Below, in pieces: positions 58,553-64,000 of a stretch of 64,000 bases of DNA. The translations under genes were made by a program, and so were the position numbers. Source of the stretch: Streptomyces sp. CB02923 (GTDB lineage Bacteria; Actinomycetota; Actinomycetes; Streptomycetales; Streptomycetaceae); assembly GCF_001905005.1 (NCBI RefSeq), contig NZ_LWKZ01000025.1, forward strand, positions 496,001 to 560,000, given 5' to 3'. The stretch's first letter is position 1. Each line of letters opens with the position of its first letter. The notes under the pieces were generated by a model, which had not been told where the DNA came from, did no database searches, and saw only the letters and a list, made by a program, of their open reading frames with translations.

Positions 58553-59376
58553 GGGTAACAGTCCTTCGAAATGGAGTCGATCAAGTCTGCCGACTCATCG
58601 AGCGGTGCGGCCATGGCAGTCAGCAGATCATATGAGTCTCGCGCCGACGCTACGTCTTCCGGCTCAGCAAGGACATACCCTTTCGGGAAGCCGTCCACAT
58701 GCACGACGTCCGCCCCTTGACGGAACGAAAGGATGCCGAACGGACTCGCCCATCCGTGATGCTGACCAGAGTCACGGATGATCTGGACCCGATTCGTCGG
58801 CGCTTCGGTCAGCCGCCGCAAGTGCGCAAGCTGACCACGCATCACATCATCGTTGCCGACACGGTTCCTGAGCACCGCCTCATTCAGGATCAACCACAGC
58901 TGCGCCGGAGCATCGCCGGTCAGAATGCGTTGCCGCTCCAACCGGGCAGTCACAAGGTCCCCAAGGTTGGGAGGTCGTGAACTGCTGAGAACCGTGTGGG
59001 CGTACTCCTCTGTCTGCACCAACCCCGGTACTAGCTGCGGCTGGAACATGCGGACGCTTATGGCCTTCTCCTCCAGTTCAACGTACTTCCGGAACCAGGG
59101 CGGGAACGCGTACCGCAGGGCCAACGGCCACAGACGCATGAAGCGTCCGTTCGAGTGGGGGAAGGACCGATCACACGCTTCGGCGAACTCCCGTGGTGGC
59201 ACCCGGATGCCCGACTCGATCTTGGCAACAAGGGAGTACCCGCACGCGGCAGCCTTACCTAGCTCCTCACGCTTCATGCCTAGGCGTTCACGCTCGATCT
59301 GCACCTCGTTGCCGAAGTGCGTGAGTGGTGAGGCGGTGGGGTCGCCGGGGTCAACGCCATCGTTTTCGACGCTCAT
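58549..59376 (-). CDS. XRE-family regulator with DUF5753 domain
   Basis: A 275-residue protein with an N-terminal helix-turn-helix (FGNEVQIERERLGMKREELGKAAACGYSLVAKIESGIRVPPREFAEACD) and a C-terminal DUF5753 domain (FRKYVELEEKAISVRMFQPQLVPGLVQTEEYAHTVL ... RQGADVVHVDGFPKGYVLAEPEDVASARDSYDLL). GGGGG five bases upstream supports ATG 59376. A perfect 22-bp palindrome lies 19 bp upstream. It could serve as a lysogeny regulator, but this pair is mostly a host chromosomal family. Confidence 0.9.
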   Translation of the reverse strand: MSVENDGVDPGDPTASPLTHFGNEVQIERERLGMKREELGKAAACGYSLVAKIESGIRVPPREFAEACDRSFPHSNGRFMRLWPLALRYAFPPWFRKYVELEEKAISVRMFQPQLVPGLVQTEEYAHTVLSSSRPPNLGDLVTARLERQRILTGDAPAQLWLILNEAVLRNRVGNDDVMRGQLAHLRRLTEAPTNRVQIIRDSGQHHGWASPFGILSFRQGADVVHVDGFPKGYVLAEPEDVASARDSYDLLTAMAAPLDESADLIDSISKDCYP

Positions 59377-59394
59377 TCGAACCCCCATGGGTCG

Positions 59395-59416
59395 TTGGAC
59401 AAACGCGTTTGTCCAA
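59395..59416. promoter_or_regulatory. Perfect palindromic operator between divergent genes
   Basis: TTGGACAAACG and its exact complement, 22 bp with no spacer, between the XRE start (59376, minus) and the next plus-strand gene (59456). It is the natural autoregulatory site for the XRE protein. Confidence 0.7.
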
Positions 59417-59455
59417 GAGAACTGACTGTTGAGCCTACGCCCGTAGCGGCAGGGT

Positions 59456-59710
59456 GTGAGTACCCAACTACGCATCGGCAGAAGGGCTGAGGACATGGCG
59501 GCCGACGTCCCCCAGCACACGGCGCCCGGCGGCGCTACCTCTAGGGCGCCCCGGGAGCCGATCGTGACCGTGGGCTGCCGCATCTGCCGCGCGGCGGGGC
59601 GGACGCGGATCGACGGCAAGAACGCCGGTCGCCCGATGGCTGTTGCCGCCGCGAACAAGATCATTGCAGCCCACCCGCACCGTGTTCCCCCGCACCCCCA
59701 GGAACGGTGA
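59456..59710 (+). CDS. Hypothetical small protein divergent from the XRE gene
   Basis: An 84-residue basic protein (MSTQLRIGRRAEDMAADVPQHTAPGGATSRAPREPIVTVGCRICRAAGRTRIDGKNAGRPMAVAAANKIIAAHP) with one CxxC pair. GTG 59456 or ATG 59494 may be the start. No function recognised. Confidence 0.5.
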   Translation: MSTQLRIGRRAEDMAADVPQHTAPGGATSRAPREPIVTVGCRICRAAGRTRIDGKNAGRPMAVAAANKIIAAHPHRVPPHPQER

Positions 59711-59857
59711 CCACAAGTGACCAAATCCCCCAGCCGGGAAAACCTCACCCGGCTCACGCGCTCACGCGGGCACAACGGAGTGCTTCGTATGCGCACCAGC
59801 GGCGGCAGTGACGCCGCCCTCAACATCCCCCAAGTCCCCCAACCTGAAGGCCGATTC

Positions 59858-60109
59858 ATGACCGCCACCGACCCGACCCCCAGAATGCGGGGCTTCTTTC
59901 CGTCCGACGCGCCGAGGTTCGCTGCCGTCTGCACCACCGAGACGACCGAGGGAAAGGAGTGCGGAGCGGAGTCCTCCACGTGGGACACGCCCATGCAGCG
60001 TGACCAGTGGATGCGTGAGCACGCAGACGAGTTCGGACACGAATCGTTCAACAGGTCCTCCCTCGCGCCCACGACCGTCCGCGTCGTGAAGGCTGAGGGG
60101 GCGAAGTGA
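59858..60109 (+). CDS. DUF7848-like small protein
   Basis: An 83-residue protein: MRGFFPSDAPRFAAVCTTETTEGKECGAESSTWDTPMQRDQWMREHADEFGHESFNRS. The AVC...CGA...W..EHA...GH.SF pattern resembles a family common in Streptomyces regulatory clusters. GAAGG precedes ATG 59858; the frame also opens at GTG 59717. The stop overlaps the next GTG. Confidence 0.6.
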   Translation: MTATDPTPRMRGFFPSDAPRFAAVCTTETTEGKECGAESSTWDTPMQRDQWMREHADEFGHESFNRSSLAPTTVRVVKAEGAK

Positions 60110-60216
60110 GGGACAAGACGCGCGCTGCCATAGAGGTGACCATGGCTGGGGTGGGGGTTGTGCTGCTCATTGGGGGCGGCGTGGCACTCGCCTTGTCCTA
60201 CACCCTGCCCCACTAG
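60106..60216 (+). CDS. Tiny single-pass membrane protein (36 aa)
   Basis: GTG 60106 overlaps the upstream stop (GTGA). The product is MRDKTRAAIEVTMAGVGVVL, then LIGGGVALALSYTLPH: a short charged head and one membrane helix. The coupling supports translation. Function unknown. Confidence 0.5.
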   Translation: MRDKTRAAIEVTMAGVGVVLLIGGGVALALSYTLPH

Positions 60217-60379
60217 ACCCCCGTCCCCTGTCGCTGCGGCCCATCCGTGATCCCCGTCATGGTCGGCAGGGGACGGGCTCAACCCCCTCTTGTGGCCCAC
60301 CGACACGGCGGACCTGCTCCATAAGAGGGAACCGGGGCGTCGGCGGTGCTCGCTCTGGCGTTGACGCCCCACACAAACC

Positions 60380-60406
60380 CCCGTTCGGCTCGCCCCGCCG
60401 GACGGG
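60380..60406 (+). repeat. CCCGTTCGG/CCGGACGGG hairpin, copy 1
   Basis: Stem arms 60380-60388 and 60398-60406 with a nine-base loop; followed by another stem at 60410-60451. Confidence 0.75.
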
Positions 60407-60460
60407 ACCGGGGGCGCTGATCTCGGAATGGTCACTCACATCAGCGCCCCCACCTGAACG

Positions 60461-60504
60461 CCCGTTCGGTTGCTCCCTCCCGCCAAGATCGGCGGCCGGA
60501 CGGG
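60461..60504 (+). repeat. CCCGTTCGG/CCGGACGGG hairpin, copy 2
   Basis: Same arms at 60461-60469 and 60496-60504 with a 26-base loop; followed by another stem at 60507-60549. Confidence 0.75.
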
Positions 60505-60585
60505 TTGGGGGCACCGGTGCCTCACCGGGAACTCACTGCCGGTGCCCCCGCTCCGAACATCCGAAGACTCAGAGATAGGTGCCAC

Positions 60586-60741
60586 GTGCCCCAAGAGCCC
60601 ATCGACCCGCTGGACATAGCGAGCGGACTCGGAGCAGCAGCCAATGCCGCAGGAGACGAGCGCTTGCCTGAGGACGTTCAGGATCTCGCGCGCGACCTGG
60701 CGGAGGGGCTCATCAACAGGCTTCCGGCTGAAGATCAGTAG
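60586..60741 (+). CDS. Small hypothetical protein (51 aa)
   Basis: GTG 60586 with AGGTG nine bases upstream gives MPQEPIDPLDIASGLGAAAN, then AAGDERLPEDVQDLARDLAEGLINRLPAEDQ, an acidic helical protein. It lies just after the stacked hairpins. Function unknown. Confidence 0.45.
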   Translation: MPQEPIDPLDIASGLGAAANAAGDERLPEDVQDLARDLAEGLINRLPAEDQ

Positions 60742-60801
60742 GAAGCCCTGGGGCGCCGAAGCCCCCAAGACGGCTATCTCACCCGGCGCGCCACCCACAC
60801 T

Positions 60802-60847
60802 CCCGTTCGGTCGCCCTTTCTCTCCGTGATTTCGGCGGCCGGACGGG
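60802..60847 (+). repeat. CCCGTTCGG/CCGGACGGG hairpin, copy 3
   Basis: Same arms at 60802-60810 and 60839-60847 with a 28-base loop, immediately before the ribosome-binding site of the next gene. Confidence 0.75.
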
Positions 60848-60873
60848 TACACCATCTGATGTGGGAGGTACAG

Positions 60874-61041
60874 ATGACAGTGATCCTCGAACCGCAGCGT
60901 GAACGCGTACCCATCGATCCGGTGATGGGTCCCCAATGTCCCGGCTGCGGAAGCGACAACACAGCTATCGTGGCCGACGAAGGCACTGGAGGCTTGACCA
61001 AACTTAGGTGCTACACCTGTGGTACTGACTCTGACGCGTGA
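60874..61041 (+). CDS. Small zinc-ribbon protein (55 aa)
   Basis: GGGAGG seven bases before ATG 60874. The product has CPGCGSDNT and CYTCGTDSDA, a minimal zinc ribbon, after MTVILEPQRERVPIDPVMGP. Small zinc ribbons of this kind accompany Streptomyces XRE/DUF397 clusters. Function unknown. Confidence 0.6.
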   Translation: MTVILEPQRERVPIDPVMGPQCPGCGSDNTAIVADEGTGGLTKLRCYTCGTDSDA

Positions 61042-61059
61042 CCAACGGTGGTGGTGGTG

Positions 61060-61401
61060 ATGGCCGTGAACTTCCCCTGCGTCTGTGACAAACGGAGTCG
61101 GGACAGGGACGAAGACGGAAAGCTACTGCCGCTGTGTTCGGTCTGTCAGGCCAGGCATGACATGTACGAAGCTCAGAGCGCCATGCATATCGAAGAGGCG
61201 GTTGAGCGGGACAACCCATGTCAGCGCTGCAAGGGGTACGGATACGTGGTTACACGAGGGCCGCTAGCCTCGATCAGGGGCTCGCAAGGCGGTATCGGCG
61301 AGTCCACCGGAGTATGCATCCGGTGTGAGGGAAACAAGATCGACCCCAAGGATCTCCCCCTCACACTCGATGATCTGTCCACCCCTATGACCAATCCGTA
61401 A
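61060..61401 (+). CDS. Small Cys-rich protein with DnaJ-type zinc motifs
   Basis: A 113-residue protein with CVCDKRSRDRDEDGKLLPLCSVCQ and CQRCKGYGYV ... CIRCEGNKID. The CxxCxGxG element is the DnaJ zinc-centre repeat, though no J-domain is present. The start is uncertain among GTG/ATG codons in a GTGGTGGTG run (61048-61060). A terminator follows. Confidence 0.6.
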   Translation: MAVNFPCVCDKRSRDRDEDGKLLPLCSVCQARHDMYEAQSAMHIEEAVERDNPCQRCKGYGYVVTRGPLASIRGSQGGIGESTGVCIRCEGNKIDPKDLPLTLDDLSTPMTNP

Positions 61402-61411
61402 GCCCCCGGGT

Positions 61412-61457
61412 GGCCCCGTCCGAGCATTAGTCCCCCTGATGCCGGGCGGGGCCTTTT
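61412..61457 (+). terminator. Terminator of the cargo arm
   Basis: GGCCCCGTCCG pairs with CGGGCGGGGCC (one wobble) across a 19-base loop and is followed by TTTT. Confidence 0.8.
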
Positions 61458-61490
61458 CCATGCTCAGAGTGCGTTGTCAGTGGTCGTCCG

Positions 61491-61506
61491 TAGCGTGGTG
61501 ACCATG
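61491..61506 (+). promoter_or_regulatory. Leaderless-type -10 box
   Basis: TAGCGT at 61491-61496, seven bases before ATG 61504; the same hexamer precedes the phage qor start at 61909. Confidence 0.5.
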
Positions 61507-61731
61507 GACGCAACAGAACGAGAAATCCGCGCGCTGTGCGACGCGACGGCAACTGAGGTACGCAATTTGATCATGGGGATTGCGTGGCGGGCGGCAGGCA
61601 AGGGCACAGACGAAGACGGCCTTGCCGCATGGCGGGCCGCTGGGCTCGCCTTACTGGACCAATGGCCGGACAGCCGGAACCGAACGGCTGAGCACCTTGT
61701 AGCCGGTCGCAGGAGATTCCTCGGAAAGTAG
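61504..61731 (+). CDS. Small hypothetical helical protein (75 aa)
   Basis: MDATEREIRALCDATATEVRNLIMGIAWRAAGKGTDEDGLAAWRAAGLALLDQWPDSRNRTAEHLVAGRRRFLGK, a mostly helical protein. ATG 61504 is chosen because a TAGCGT box lies seven bases upstream; a GTG at 61474 is in frame but would lie upstream of that box. No function recognised. Confidence 0.55.
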   Translation: MDATEREIRALCDATATEVRNLIMGIAWRAAGKGTDEDGLAAWRAAGLALLDQWPDSRNRTAEHLVAGRRRFLGK

Positions 61732-61865
61732 CCCGGACGGCCGTTCCGCTGCTCTAAGGTGGCGGTGTTCCCCCGGGGCGAAGCCTTGTTGAGCGGACCC
61801 GTTCTCCCGCCGAGCCCCATGGAGGCGTACCCCCCATACGGACGCGTTGGTCAGGGGGCCGGAAC

Positions 61866-61899
61866 AAGCCCCGCCCGGAGTAGCTACCGGGCGGGGCTT
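61866..61899 (+). terminator. Terminator just upstream of the phage-borne qor start
   Basis: AAGCCCCGCCCGG pairs with CCGGGCGGGGCTT around an eight-base loop. It ends 22 bp before ATG 61921, insulating qor from the cargo genes. Confidence 0.85.
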
Positions 61900-61908
61900 C
61901 CTGCTGGT

Positions 61909-61923
61909 TAGCGTGTGGCCATG
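61909..61923 (+). promoter_or_regulatory. Leaderless-type -10 box of the phage-borne qor 5' end
   Basis: TAGCGT at 61909-61914, six bases before ATG 61921, mirrors TAGCCT at the host promoter (23206). No ribosome-binding site is present in either. Confidence 0.5.
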
Positions 61924-62934
61924 AAGGCAATCAAGATCACCGAACCGGGTGGGCCGGAAGTCCTCAAATGGACCAACGTCCCCGACCCCACCCCGGCGCC
62001 CGGCGAAATCCTTATCGACGTGACGGCGACGGCCGTCAACCGTGCTGATCTTCTTCAGCGGCAGGGGCACTACGACCCGCCCCCAGGAGCGAGCCCGTAC
62101 CCCGGTCTGGAGTGCTCCGGCCACGTGGCAGAGCTGGGGGAGGGAGTACAGGGCTGGGAAGTCGGCCAGCCGGTGTGTGCGCTGCTGTCCGGCGGCGGCT
62201 ACGCCGAGAAAGTGACGGCCCCCGCCGGGCAAGTGCTACCAGTGCCGAAGGGGGTCTCTGTGGTCGACGCTGCCGCCCTGCCAGAGGCGACGGCAACCGT
62301 CTGGTCTAACATCTTCATGGGTGGGGGTACCGCCACAAGCTCCAACGTCTTCATGATCGCGCACCTGCGGCCGGGCGAGACGCTGCTCGTGCACGGCGGC
62401 TCCAGCGGCATCGGCACGATGGCGATCCAGCTGGCCAAGGCCGTCGGCGCCCGGGTCGCGGTGACCGCGGGCAGCGCCGACAAGCTGGCCCGCTGCGCCG
62501 AACTGGGCGCCGACATCCTCGTCAACTACCGGGAGCAGGACTTCGTCGAGGAGGTGCGCAAGGCCACCGACGGCAAGGGCGCGGACGTCATCCTGGACAT
62601 CATGGGCGCCAAGTACCTCGACCCGAACGTCAAGGCGCTGGCCACCAACGGGCGGCTCGCGATCATCGGCCTCCAGGGCGGCGCCAAGGCGGAGTTGAAC
62701 CTCGGCGCGCTGCTCACCAAGCGCGGCGCCGTCACCGCCACCTCGCTGCGCGGCCGTCCGCTGGCCGAGAAGGCGTCGATCGTCGCGGCCGTACGGGAAC
62801 ACGTCTGGCCGCTGATCGAGAACGGCCAGGTCAAGCCGATCGTGGACCGTACGCTGCCGATCGCGGAGGCCGCCGAGGCGCACCGGATCGTGGATGCGAG
62901 CGGCCATGTGGGCAAGGTCGTCCTGACCGTCTGA
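61921..62934 (+). CDS. Chimeric NADPH:quinone oxidoreductase: phage-encoded N-terminal half joined to host C-terminal half at attR
   Basis: A 337-residue zeta-crystallin-type MDR enzyme. Residues 1-140 (MKAIKITEPGGPEVLKWTNV ... AVNRADLLQRQGHYDPPPGA ... ALPEATATVWS) are phage DNA, about 70% identical in my count (90 of ~129) to the displaced host fragment at 23219. From TCCAA at 62341 the host C-terminal half continues: NVFMIAHLRPGETLLVHGGSSGIGTMAIQLAKAVGARVAVTAGS (Rossmann), DVILDIMGAKYLDPNVKAL. Relative to normal qor, the chimera carries 12 extra residues (NIFMGGGTATSS) at the junction between the two domains. It would reduce quinones with NADPH if the insertion is tolerated. Confidence 0.9.
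   Translation: MKAIKITEPGGPEVLKWTNVPDPTPAPGEILIDVTATAVNRADLLQRQGHYDPPPGASPYPGLECSGHVAELGEGVQGWEVGQPVCALLSGGGYAEKVTAPAGQVLPVPKGVSVVDAAALPEATATVWSNIFMGGGTATSSNVFMIAHLRPGETLLVHGGSSGIGTMAIQLAKAVGARVAVTAGSADKLARCAELGADILVNYREQDFVEEVRKATDGKGADVILDIMGAKYLDPNVKALATNGRLAIIGLQGGAKAELNLGALLTKRGAVTATSLRGRPLAEKASIVAAVREHVWPLIENGQVKPIVDRTLPIAEAAEAHRIVDASGHVGKVVLTV
62323..62365 (+). other. attR
   Basis: The phage arm GGGGGTACCGCCACAAGC (62323-62340) is followed by the shared core TCCAA (62341-62345) and the host arm CGTCTTCATGATCGCGC. The phage arm complements the one in attL, giving CACAAGCTC-CAAA-GAGCTTGTG when joined. Confidence 0.85.
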
Positions 62935-63115
62935 CCCGGTAGGACTGCCCGTAGCCCGTAGCCCGTAGTGCGGTGGTGTCACGGTTCCGGCACCAGGTTC
63001 CGGCACCACCGCGCGCCCGGCCCAATGCCCGGTACACCCGGGGTGCCGCACCTATCCCCCCGTGTGACGCTGAGGAGATCAGGCGACGACTCCGCAGGCA
63101 CGGGAGGTCATGGGC

Positions 63116-64000
63116 GTGACTTCAGGACTCGTGACCCCGGGGCCCGCGGCCGTTGCGGCCGCAACGGCCGCAACGCCGGAACGGCAGCGGCCCGGTCCGC
63201 GCCGTTCGTGCCGTCCAAACCGTTCGTGCCGTCCATACCCCTCGTGCCGCTCGCGCCGTCCGCGCCGCCCAAGCGGGTTCCGTCCCCGCCTCGCGTACGG
63301 TCTGCTGCTCGTCACCGCCCTGCTGCCCCTTCCCCTGCCCCTCCCCCTGCCCCACGTGACCGCGTCGGCGGCAGCGGCGAAGGCCACAGTGGCGGTGGCG
63401 GTGGCAATCCCCGAAACCAACGGCAGGGACACCGGCAGGGGCACGGGCACCGGCACCGGCGCAGAACCAGGCACAAGCACCGGCGCGGGCTCCGGCACGG
63501 GAACCGGCGCGGGCTCCGGCGCGAACACCGGCGCAGCCACCCCCCGCGACCCAGCCCCCGATCCAGCCCCCGAAACCACCGCCCCCGCCCCGGCCCGTAC
63601 CCCCGCCCGTACCCCCGCCGCCCCCCTGGCCGGACCGAACCAGGTACAGCCCAATCCCCTGAGCCCTCTCCTCCCGGCCCCGCTGGGCCCCCTGCTCGGC
63701 TCCGGCCCAGGCCCCTCCCACCCGGCCAACTCTGCTCACCCGACCCACCCGCCCCACCCATCTCTCCCCGACCTCCCGGGAAGCGGCCTGTCCGCATCGA
63801 ACGGCCCCTCGGCCGGTGTGGGCGCCCCATACGGCCGGTCGCCCCGCCCCCCGTCCCCCGCGACCACCCCCAAACGCCCTGGAGCGGCCTCTCCCGCCCC
63901 CACAGCCACCCGCCGGGGCGATCTGGCCGGGCGCCTCGCCAACCGGCCCTACGTGCCTCTGCCGCCCCTCCAGGCGCCCGCGCCGTCGGCGTCCGCCGCC
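63116..64000 (+). CDS. Pro/Gly-rich, probably membrane-anchored protein, 3'-truncated by the window
   Basis: The frame from GTG 63116 (GGGAGG eight bases upstream; ATG 63110 is in frame) is open to the last base, 295 codons. A basic, Arg/Cys/Pro-rich N-terminus leads to one hydrophobic segment (LAYGLLLVTALLPLPLPLPLP), then long disordered sequence with GTGTGTG/AGSG, PAPDPAPE and PRPPSPA repeats. A secreted or membrane-anchored extracellular protein is likely. The opposite strand also has long frames, but they lack ribosome-binding sites and membrane logic. Confidence 0.5.
   Translation, partial: MTSGLVTPGPAAVAAATAATPERQRPGPRRSCRPNRSCRPYPSCRSRRPRRPSGFRPRLAYGLLLVTALLPLPLPLPLPHVTASAAAAKATVAVAVAIPETNGRDTGRGTGTGTGAEPGTSTGAGSGTGTGAGSGANTGAATPRDPAPDPAPETTAPAPARTPARTPAAPLAGPNQVQPNPLSPLLPAPLGPLLGSGPGPSHPANSAHPTHPPHPSLPDLPGSGLSASNGPSAGVGAPYGRSPRPPSPATTPKRPGAASPAPTATRRGDLAGRLANRPYVPLPPLQAPAPSASAA

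Larger units (their letters stand above)
60217..60585. other. Gene-free region of stacked hairpins
   Basis: About 370 bp with no convincing gene. It holds two CCCGTTCGG...CCGGACGGG stems (60380-60406, 60461-60504), each followed at once by a second long stem: GGGGGCGCTGAT/ATCAGCGCCCCC (60410-60451) and GGGGGCACCGG/CCGGTGCCCCC (60507-60549). It looks like a structured leader or tandem terminators. Confidence 0.55.
23606..62345. mobile_element. Complete siphovirus prophage integrated in qor
   Basis: About 38.74 kb between the crossover points. It holds a serine integrase, full head and tail modules, lysis genes, replication genes and a cargo arm, with no obviously broken gene. GC is lower than in the flanks and codon use is less extreme. 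Joining the two ends recreates a palindromic attP, and joining the outer flanks recreates an intact qor gene reading VTSTVWSNVFMIAHLRPGE, which fixes the boundaries from sequence alone. The gene set and the gp3-like protein place it near phiC31-type integrase phages in biology, though I cannot name a relative. Confidence 0.95.

Noticed and set aside
63079..63729. Minus-strand frames in the right end of the window
   Set aside because: Low-complexity shadows of the plus-strand Pro/Gly-rich frame; the plus frame has a ribosome-binding site and a membrane segment.

Overview
The window is high-GC actinobacterial DNA that I read as a Streptomyces chromosome interrupted by one complete, apparently intact prophage. 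The grounds are very strong G/C bias at third codon positions, frequent GTG starts, ATGA/GTGA start-stop overlaps, and a host gene set typical of the genus (phenylacetate cluster, branched-chain dehydrogenase operon, XRE-DUF5753/DUF397 pair).

Left host flank (1-23.6 kb). A truncated J-domain gene, a rhodanese and an acyl-CoA dehydrogenase precede a tightly overlapping minus-strand paaABCDE operon (phenylacetyl-CoA epoxidase). Then come a DUF5819-like membrane protein and an HTTM-domain protein, a SpoU-type RNA methyltransferase, paaN (minus), a divergent two-domain 3-hydroxyacyl-CoA dehydrogenase followed by a TetR regulator, an Lrp/AsnC regulator, the bkdABC operon, mobA and moeA with very long low-complexity extensions, and a two-domain K+ channel/RCK protein. 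The same 18-bp PaaR-type operator lies upstream of paaA and between paaN and paaH, with a degenerate copy upstream of bkdA, so the TetR protein probably co-regulates these units.

Prophage (about 23,606-62,345; 38.7 kb; visibly lower GC). It is a siphovirus inserted by a large serine integrase into an NADPH:quinone oxidoreductase (qor) gene. Order: attL, integrase, Zn-finger protein, control region with repeats, tRNA, HNH, terminase small and large, portal, protease, HK97 capsid, connectors, tail tube, frameshifted tail chaperone, tape measure, distal tail proteins, collagen-like fibre, endolysin, holin-like protein, dNMP kinase. Next are a lysine-rich protein, small Zn proteins, a Cas4/RecB-like nuclease, a phiC31-gp3-like directionality factor, a resolvase-like nuclease, primase-helicase, DNA polymerase A, a sigma-factor-like protein and an endonuclease VII-like protein. 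A cargo arm of small genes, including an XRE/DUF397 pair, ends at attR.

Three features stand out. (1) A perfect 22-bp palindrome (half-site CAGTACCTCAC) occurs 14 times without a mismatch between 26.9 and 56.6 kb, nearly always in the gap after a stop codon. (2) The phage carries its own diverged (about 70% identical) leaderless 5' end of qor, so integration destroys the host 5' half but rebuilds a full-length chimeric gene across attR. (3) A second phage-specific motif (consensus CAACCnnTGCGCTC) occurs eight times, mostly shortly upstream of early genes, and looks like a dedicated promoter element.

Right host flank (62.3-64 kb): the 3' part of qor and the start of a proline/glycine-rich, probably membrane-anchored protein that runs off the window.
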